Part shown: one piece after another, positions 56,663 through 64,000 of the stretch
Position numbering within the stretch: position 1 is the first letter of the stretch
How the letters are laid out: every line of letters begins with the position of its first letter
Assembly (NCBI GenBank): GCA_033675265.1
Contig: JAUJYZ010001166.1
Location: forward strand, 135,001-199,000
Length of the DNA: 64,000 bases
Direction of reading: 5' to 3'
Source of the DNA: Actinostola sp. cb2023
Lineage: Eukaryota; Cnidaria; Anthozoa; Actiniaria; Actinostolidae
Notes under the pieces: model-generated
Database searches by the model: none
The model's input: the letters and a program-made list of their open reading frames with translations, nothing else
What the model was told of the DNA's origin: nothing
Translations under genes and position numbers: made by a program

Positions 56663-58799
56663 CACCTATTTCAAATAACGTTTTCGCGTTCAAAGCAAAA
56701 ACCGTCAAGCCAAGACCGAAATGAAATGTTTTTCATGTTGTTGTGCTTAAGGCATGCTCGCCGCTATGCGGCGTGTCCCCCATGGGACCAATATCAGTCT
56801 TATATACCACTCCTTCAAGTGTATTCGTCACTTGACGCATCCAGTGCATTTCAGTCAGTAGTTCTGTTGTTACGTTTCTGCCAGCTAGTCCCTTAGTTTG
56901 CTTTTCCCGCAATTACACTCATTTAGTTCTAGTTGTACCGTGTCACTTACACATTTAAACAGCCCTAGTTTATTCATATACTCGTTAACTTGTAACTAGT
57001 TATCGGTTCATCAACCCTCTACATTGTACACTATTACCCTATACTTTGAACACCAATAAACACTGATTTGCTGGATGGCTACCCTCCAACTTGTATTGTC
57101 GTTATCACTTAAATATGAAACGTTTTCTATTCGGCTGAGCGAAGCGAAAGAGAATAGAATGCTGGTTTTGTGTTGGCAAATTATTCAAATCAGACCTATT
57201 TTCTATCGGAACGAAGTGTGATATGCAAACATGCACGTGAAAATGTTCACATTTTGTAATTAGTCCTTATAGAAACCATATCAACAAATCGTTGTCGTTT
57301 ACCCATAAGGGGACTGGGCACGAGTCGGTTGGTCACCCTGTCGCTTTTTCCAGGCCCCTATGGCCGTGAAACAAAATGGTGGACGAAGTTGACATTCATT
57401 TGATCGAATTCCTCTAAGTTTGAAGCATTCACTTCGGTCTTGGCTTGACGCTTGTTGCATGCTTTGAACGCGACAGCGTTTTTTTTAAATAGGTGAGCAT
57501 ATGGGTATTTTGTCTGCGCATGCGCCAACACAGCATTGACCAGTGACGTCTGAACCATTTTACAGCTCGATAGCTCATTTTAAGGATATTTTGTAGGAGA
57601 TCTACGCGTTTCTAAAGTTTAAACGTCATGAAAATTTACTCATTTTTAAAGACGATAAACACTTCTTCCCCTGGGTATATCTTTGGCCGCTGTTATTTCT
57701 TTTGATGGCGAGATATATTACATTGAAATGCGACTGTGGTGTTTGGAGTTGGATGTTCAGCGTTAATTATTTCTACAATCAAGTATTCTACAGCACTGGA
57801 TTAACGCTTGGTAATTGTGATGAAAGTAAACTTTTAGAATTTTAATGAAATGGTCTTTCAGGTGGACGCGATTTCGAGCTATGGCCCGGTGAATATGTAG
57901 AAGTGTTCAAATTAGGTCGAACTTTAACGAGATATTTCTTGAAATTTTTACCGACCCCCAAGTTGGAGATAATTACCACAGCATTCATTCGTTTATATAA
58001 TTTCAGTTTTTATAGAGAATGGGGCTTCAAAAAATGAATAGCTGTCAGATTTAATAGATTTTTCTCACCATATACTCAGTGTAATGGCGGAATTGATGTT
58101 TTGTGTTACTGTTCGAAGCCATGGTTCTATCATATCTTCCGTCTATTTCCTTATTCTAAGTCTTTGAAAGTATAAATGAGAGAACAGACTTTGCAGAAAA
58201 ATTAGTTAGTTGTTAAGAAAATTAAAACTTGTTTCCACTGTTTTGCATTGCAATAGTTTTGCTTACCATTTACGGGGCTCGCGACGAGCAGAAATGTGGA
58301 CTCCAAGCATTCAAGTCAAATTATCTTTCGATTTCTACCGACCCCCAAGCTGCTTAATGTTACGGAGGCGAAGATTATTCAATAGTCATTCCATTCATCA
58401 CAATAAATGACTTTCAAAAAATGCATAGCTCCTGCTATGAATGTTCAAAGTGCATGTATACGGCGAAGACGGCAGCCATTGTCAGGTTAGCTTGTCATGT
58501 TTGGACCTCCCTCACCTTGCAATATGCAACTCATAATACATCGTAAATACTGGTTATGACAACTGCAGCATGCCTTCAGCATTGATGAAATAGAATCCAT
58601 AATTTTAGAGTTGCATATGTTCATATAGACAAGTTAATAAATAAATATATGAGAAAGAACTTCGCCATCTTGTTTGTTATTCCTGGTATTTAAATTAGCG
58701 CGGGATGGCGCGGGATCTATGCGCGTGTCAGAGGGTCTTTGTGTTCATGTTGGCATTTCACGCATGCGCAGACAAAATGCCCATGTGCTAAATAGGTGT
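56663..58799. mobile_element. MITE of the same family, split by a MULE-like insert
   Basis: Left end CACCTATTTCAAATAACG with the inner arm CGTCAAGCCAAGACCGAA near 56707. The inverse TTCGGTCTTGGCTTGACG is near 57433, and the right end TTTTTTTTAAATAGGTG is at 57479-57495. The last 9 bp, AAATAGGTG, are repeated at 58791-58799 because the next element inserted there. Confidence 0.75.
57496..58790. mobile_element. Mutator-like element, inverted second copy
   Basis: Ends AGCATATGGGTATTTTGTCT and its inverse ACAAAATGCCCATGTGCT. The 9 bp AAATAGGTG flank both ends exactly. It is the reverse complement of 34809-35992 with about 100 bp extra near 58480-58560. Confidence 0.85.
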
Positions 58800-59110
58800 A
58801 TATTAAACTCATCACCAATAGATGAGCTTGGGGTTGGGTGCCACAGAGTGAGACTGACCTCGCTAGTCCCGGAGTCCCTCACAGAGGTCACCATGGCAAC
58901 CATGCCACAGTCCACCCCAAGGTAAATGCTCTCCTGTACTTGGAGAGAGGAGGGACTATGGAAGTGTTTACCATGGAACCTCCATTCCAAACCAACCCCA
59001 AGCACACCAGCCACCCTGAAGTGGGGCTAGTACTAACCCCCTGAGTACACACGTTGAATGAACCAAAACAGTTGGAGCTAGGAGACCGTCTGTCTCACAA
59101 GCCTAAGCTG
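58800..59110. other. Short stretch without a recognised gene
   Basis: Open frames overlap on both strands (58745-59044) but lack recognisable features. Contains CACCATGG and ACCATGGAACC motifs only. Confidence 0.3.
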
Positions 59111-59330
59111 TTGTTATTGATACTGCTACTCAGTAGTTGTTGTTGCTGCTGCTGGTGATATTGGCACTAGCTGCTGCTGTTGCTATTGCTGCTGTTACTG
59201 TTGGTACTGCTGTTGTTGTTATTGCTGCTGTTACTATCGCTACTAGTACTGCTGTTAATATTGCTGTTGCTGCTGCTGCCGCTGTTACTGTTGGTACTGC
59301 TGCCGTTGTCGCTGCTGTTACTGTTTTTCG
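59110..59330. repeat. GCT/ACT trinucleotide-like repeat
   Basis: Degenerate TGCTGCTGTTACTGTTGGTA units. Ala/Val/Thr-rich frames on both strands follow from it and are not genes. Confidence 0.85.
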
Positions 59331-59337
59331 GTCTATA

Positions 59338-59700
59338 TGTAGCGTAGGCTTGAAGTCGATCGCCGACAACGTTTTCAGTGAAACATCTTGGTCGACCATT
59401 TGCCTACTTAGAGGTGTCGTTACTTGGTATTAAGAACAATTATTAACTAATTACTATAGTCGCGTAGCTAGCTTGAAGTCGATCGCCGACAACGTTTTCT
59501 GAAACATCTTGGTCGACCATTTGCCTACTTAGAGGTGTCGTTACTTGGTATTAAGAACAATTATTAACTAATTACTATAGTCGCGTAGCTAGGCTTGAAG
59601 TCGATCGCAGACAACGTTTTCTGAAACATCTTGGTCGACCATTTGCCTACTTAGAGGTGTCGTTACTTGGTATCAGAACAATTATTAACTAATTACTAGC
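59338..59700 (+). repeat. Tandem repeat of about 122 bp, three copies
   Basis: Units start near 59340, 59463 and 59585, each containing GGCTTGAAGTCGATCGCCGA and ACTTAGAGGTGTCGTTACTT. It lies 400 bp upstream of the DED gene start. Confidence 0.9.
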
Positions 59701-59710
59701 TTATGACGTC

Positions 59711-60058
59711 ATGCAGGAACACCTCTTTTTGTGTCTCGAGAATCAGACACGGGATTGGACTGCAGCGTGTTGTGCTAAAATGCCCTATTTAAATAAAACG
59801 ACAACAGAACTTAATATTTTGTTACGATTTTCCAATATGCACTCGAACGACTTGCTACTTGGTGGTAGAAGCACTTCCATGCAGTACTTGGCAATCAACG
59901 ACCGTAATGACTCTAATGGATTAGCTACAGTGTTTTATAATCCAGGGCCGATTATTGACTTGACAGCCAACCGTGACCTACCTTTGTTTGCCATTCACTC
60001 GCTCAATAATGCAAATTCTTCTATTGACAACGCAGTCTTGTTACTATGGATAGAGTAG
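59711..60058 (+). CDS. Unassigned ORF upstream of the DED gene
   Basis: 115 codons from ATG (MQEHLFLCLENQTRDWTAAC) with balanced composition and no recognised domain. It ends 51 bp before the DED start codon and is in a different reading frame. It could be an upstream exon, 5' leader or chance. Confidence 0.25.
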   Translation: MQEHLFLCLENQTRDWTAACCAKMPYLNKTTTELNILLRFSNMHSNDLLLGGRSTSMQYLAINDRNDSNGLATVFYNPGPIIDLTANRDLPLFAIHSLNNANSSIDNAVLLLWIE

Positions 60059-60108
60059 AGACTGTCCTTTTCTCCATTACCGTACCAATGCACCGAGTAT
60101 AAAATGCT

Positions 60109-63100
60109 ATGTCTACTTTAACTGAGATTCCATCCTCCCTAAACTGTCTCCTGCATGACATCGGCAAAGATCTGGACGATGATCGAGTACGGTACATGAA
60201 ATACCTTCTACAAGGACACATCAACAAAGAGACATTACAACATCTCGACTCTGGTCTCGACTTGGTTGAGACTTTGAAGAAAAGCGGACTGGTTTCAGAA
60301 AGGCGTCTTGCCTTTTTGCGAAAGCTTCTCGTGGAAGCGAAATGCTTGAAGCTCGTGAATTTGGTGGATGAGTTCAAGGAGAAATATGCTCCTCGCGCCA
60401 GTTTTGGTAAGTGTTTCCTGCGCAAATATCATTTATTGTGTCCAAGTATCTTCATTACTGAGTCAAAACACTACATGCAAATTGGCAGTGAAAAATTTCA
60501 CCTGACAGTTTGGACACGAGACTGGAAAAGTTCATCGATTGACAATTCATGCCACAGTAACTTCATTTTGTTTTGACAAACAATTGAAGTACGACATCAA
60601 CTAATAAACTGCACGGTTTAGTCTAAATCAACATTGTTGTAGGCTTCCCCAGGTATCAGTTTAGAAACAAAGCTAAACTTACGGCTACTAATAAACACAT
60701 GCTGCGAGCTGGGTCTGTATAGTAATAACAGAAGCTTCATTATTCTATGGATTCCAGGCAGATACAGAGACTAGCCCTGGATTAAGAGTCAGGATGCTGA
60801 ACTAATTAACACATTCACCATGCATGATATGCACTGAGTATCATACAATTCGAAACGGATGTACAGATGTTTTGTCTTGTAAATACTGAAGTGAGTGCAG
60901 CCTTTTAGAAGTCAAAACCAGGCTAAGCCATTATTGCCAACAAACTTTATTTTATAAAAACAGAACTAAATGTTCATCAACTGTGAATACACTATACAGC
61001 CGATTCATAAAACATTCTGAAATAGCCAGGGTACATGCCTTGAAATGGACGGCTTGAATTCGATGTTTCTTATTGGTTAATTGTTTTGTTTACTGAGCAG
61101 TGAGTGCAGCCTTTTCAGTTAGAAGCCAAAACCAGGCTAAACCATTATTGCCAAAAACTTTTTATATAAATACAGACTAAATGTTCAATTGCACTATGTA
61201 GTATTTAAAAGACATTCTGAAATAGCCAGTGTGTGTGGACGGCTTGAATTCGATGTTTCTTTTTGGTCAATAATTGTTTCGTTTGTTTCATTTCCTTTTT
61301 TTGCTTTTTTTACTGATGCTGGACGTCCGCAGATAGTCGCGAGGCTATGAAAATGCCGCTGGTCTAAGTGGCAGCAATGTGGAGTAACTTATTTATCGTG
61401 TTGTACGTGTTTTCTATTTGACTACAGGGGAACGAAATGAAGAAGAAAGCAAAGCGAAGCGTAACGACAAGAGAGAAGCAATCCTACGAATGATGGAGCG
61501 TTTGGAAAACGAAATCACAGCAAACGAAGAAAATGAAGCAGAATGCACCAACGAAATCAAACAATACGAAATGCAAATACAGACAAACAACGAAAGACTC
61601 ACCAGTGAAGAAGACGAGATCCAGAAACTGAAAGAAAACATAGAAGAGAATCACTCCAAATTCGAATCATTTGAGCGAAAGCTCGAAACTGTTCGATTCT
61701 TCCTGAAGAAACACGAGGTCGTACTTGACAAGATAAAACAAAAACTCGACGAAAACAAGAATAGTGCAAGTATAAAAATGGAATTAAAAGAGAAAATAAA
61801 AGAATATGAAACTGGGAAAAAGGACGAGGATGATTTGATCTTAAAATATCAGCAAACTCTAGACGACATCAGATCCATCTACGTCGAAATCCGCCATCGT
61901 ACTGAAGAGATCATTCGTCTGGAAGACCACATCCATGACATCGTCCTGCAAGTTCGTGTCGTTAAACATAGTATACATAAAAACCATCGTACTAAGATGG
62001 AACTACAAGAGAAATTAGATAACATTAGCATTGATTTAGCGGAAACTGATCGTCAAAAACCAATGACACCTGGATGGACTTCGCGTTCGCGCAGTCGACT
62101 AAAGTCATCGTACAATTCCAGATCAGAATACGTACATCCTGACAGGACAGTGGAGTATAAGGTTAGATACGTGCAAGATAAAATGCCTAGTTGTAGTAAA
62201 ATAAGAAAAAAACGAACAGATACAAACCTTGTATGTGTTGCTACAATATTCAAACAATGTTTTGTGCGTTACTTTTTCGGAGGAGCTCTTTAAAACAAAG
62301 AAGATCGGTTCTATTGCTACAGTATTCAAACGATATTCTCTGTGTTACGTTTTCGACAATTTATATTAAGCTCTCCATAAAAAGAAACGCACAGATACCT
62401 CGCGCCGGTGTTGCTACAATTATTACGTCACTATTTTGGAAGAGTATATAGACAAGTTACATTTGAAACTACTTGCTGCATGTACGACTGATTTTGTGCG
62501 CAATATTGCCGGTGATGGCGTGATTGCAGCATATATGATCCTCAACTGTGATGCGGCAGAAGCCTACGAATAACGCATTCTATATTGGCAATTTGCATTG
62601 CAACAATTATTAGCAGAAGTGACGGTACTCAGTTCAGCATTGTGCGCAAGGCAAATGATATTCATGATTGCAGCGTGTGTCCATCTTTGTCGAGCGCAAA
62701 AATCGCATAAATTCATTGGAATGCGATCCTACCTTGTGCAATATTGCTTGTATGCACGCACCTATTTATAAAAAATAGTGATAACGGTCGATCTGAAATG
62801 GATGATGTGAAACCAAGTGGAATTATGGGAGAATAATTAAGGGTTTTCTAAATCTTGAATCTGTACAGCTGAAAGGTTGTTCATCACTACAAATCATTAT
62901 CTTCGCTCAAAGGCCATGACATACTGTTGCACAATACACAACTGTTCCGTGCGCATCAAATCAAACTTACAGTACAGCTGATCTCCATCATCCTCTGTCT
63001 TGGATCATCCATTTCAGATTGCCCGTTATCAAGGTTTTTCGAAATAGGTGTATGTGTATACCTAAATACTGCCGCGCAACAATCTCAGACCCACGCTGTA

Positions 63101-63520
63101 GTCATGCCATCATTACGATAACATTGTGTGTACAGTTTCTTTTGTTACCGTTCCTTTCTAAATACTTGTAGTGAGCGTGACCCCCGGCTGAGATCGTTCT
63201 CTTTAATATACCGTTTCAATAGGTTCTGGATTACAACGAGCTCGGCGGACCACAGTCAACTGTCATTGGGCGCAAGGGAAAAGGAATCTCTCCACCACAA
63301 TTCAACTTACCTGTCGGTGTTGCGGTGGATTTCTTGGGGCATCTTCATGTCGCTGATCATGGAAACGGACGCGTTCACGTGCTGGACATTGAAGATGGCA
63401 CGACTAAAAGACACCCGCTCATTATTGGCGGGAAATGCCGACCTTGCGCACTGACGGTCAGCCATCGAGGAGACCTGGTGATGACCGACTCGCAGATAAT
63501 CAGGGTTTTTAATAATAAAG
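60109..63520 (+). CDS. DED-coiled coil-NHL protein (3' partial)
   Basis: Three exons: 60109-60406, 61428-62161, 63223-63520 (donor GTGAGT at 63521; later exons lie beyond the window). Phases join cleanly (1, then 0). The start ATG is preceded in frame by TAA at 60100. Residues 1-99 form a death effector domain (LLHDIGKDLDDDRVRYMKYL, then HINKETLQHLDSGLDLVETL, GLVSERRLAFLRKLL). Its RxDL site is not conserved (KCLKL). Residues 101-344 are a highly charged coiled coil ending in a Ser/Arg patch. From 345 come NHL repeats: FNLPVGVAVDFLGHLHVADH and a second weaker one (CALTVSHRGDLVMTD...RVFNNKG). DEDs assemble caspase-8/FADD-type complexes and NHL propellers bind protein or RNA (family knowledge). 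A death- or immune-signalling adaptor with a ligand-sensing propeller is inference. Confidence 0.8.
60891..61300 (+). repeat. Two-copy tandem duplication of about 209 bp
   Basis: AGTGAGTGCAGCCTTTT starts at about 60891 and again at about 61100. Both units end with GGACGGCTTGAATTCGATGT (61050 and 61239). In the first intron of the DED-NHL gene. Confidence 0.85.
62228..62460 (+). repeat. 80-bp tandem units shared with 34325-34530
   Basis: GTTGCTACAATATTCAAACA ... GTTACTTTTTCGGAGGAGC and two diverged repeats, in intron 2 of the DED-NHL gene. If the donor at 62162 is skipped, the coiled-coil frame runs into this repeat and stops at about 62291. Confidence 0.6.
62759..63050. mobile_element. MITE, CACCTATTT family, in DED-NHL intron
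   Basis: The left end CACCTATTTATAAAAAATAG and the right end TTTTTCGAAATAGGTG, with inner arms CTGAAATGGATGAT / ATCATCCATTTCAG shared with 28024-28284. About 290 bp. Confidence 0.75.
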
Positions 63521-64000
63521 GTGAGTATATGTTTAAGGTGAAGAAGGCACACGCGCGCTGCAACATTGCACACTATAATGCCAGCAATGGCACACTTTCA
63601 GCATGTGTCCTCCTCAGCTATATTGCGTGCAATATTGCAGATCGAAGTAAGATCGTAATGTGCTTCAATACGTTTTGGGCAAGTGTTGCATACAGAACGT
63701 CATAATAATGACTGCATGACTGGAGTTACAGCTCGGACAAGACAACAGCTTACTTCCCTCGGCAATGTCACAGTCGACACCGTTATCACCATCATTAACG
63801 TTTTGTATGATTGTGGTCTTGTCTCTTCAGCGCTGAACGTACCTTCTCTTGATCTCTTTTCTCGAATTGGTCTCTGAATTCTGCTTTGAACTAGCTTGTC
63901 CATCTGTCCGGCTATATATCATTAGATCACTCACATCATAATTATCACCACCATCGTCATCATATCATCACTACTGACTACCACCATCACCACTACTGAC
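63521..64000. other. Intron of the DED-NHL gene to window end
   Basis: No further exon is recognised. CAC/CAT trinucleotide repeats begin near 63940. Confidence 0.4.

Noticed and set aside
59130..59433. Ala/Val/Thr-rich frames on both strands
   Set aside because: Translation of a GCT/ACT trinucleotide-like repeat; symmetrical on both strands.
60021..60425. 134-codon minus-strand frame
   Set aside because: Shadow of the DED exon, which has clear domain similarity on the plus strand.
5912..63050. CRISPR array
   Set aside because: Tandem units here have no unique spacers between constant repeats, and the genome is an animal's.

Overview
The window is eukaryotic nuclear DNA from an animal. It is AT-rich, genes are split by GT-AG introns, coding regions are sparse and the spaces between them are packed with palindromic transposons. 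The proteins are metazoan in type: a VWD/LamG/EGF membrane protein, a death-effector-domain protein, a class IIb histone deacetylase and a PRAF/ARL6IP5 protein. A sponge or another early-branching marine invertebrate fits best, but this is inference; no species-level marker is visible.

Layout. (1) 2-5410: 3' part of one large uninterrupted exon for a type I membrane protein with repeated VWD, LamG, cysteine-rich and EGF modules. (2) 5.4-14 kb: gene desert with a 69-bp tandem repeat, nested fold-back elements built around the motif CACAGGNANCCCA, a 19-bp minisatellite, a decayed BEL/Pao-like integrase remnant, a GC-rich minisatellite and a C32 tract. (3) 14.1-29.9 kb: a single-domain class IIb HDAC gene with 17 recognised exons, all GT-AG and all phase-consistent. 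Its introns carry a 2.5-kb minisatellite, a tRNA-derived SINE and several MITEs. (4) 30.56-55.5 kb: a tandem segmental duplication. Copy A (30563 to about 40300) holds an intact three-exon ARL6IP5-like gene and a 5'-truncated LINE. Copy B (40301 to about 55500) holds a broken copy of the same gene, with a frameshift in exon 1, an intact exon 2 and no exon 3. The two copies differ by many transposon insertions, so each serves as the empty-site control for the other. (5) 55.5-59.7 kb: MITEs, a Mutator-like non-autonomous element and tandem repeats. (6) 60.1-63.5 kb and beyond: a gene whose three visible exons join in phase to give a death effector domain, a long coiled coil and NHL repeats. It continues past the window end.

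The genes do not look like a shared pathway. The most notable results are the DED-coiled coil-NHL architecture, the HDAC6-CD1-like gatekeeper lysine in a one-domain HDAC, the CACAGGNANCCCA motif network, and the duplication with insertion/empty-site pairs that give target-site duplications of 9 bp and TTAA. Exon models are read by eye from splice signals, frame and family resemblance; no alignment or search was run.
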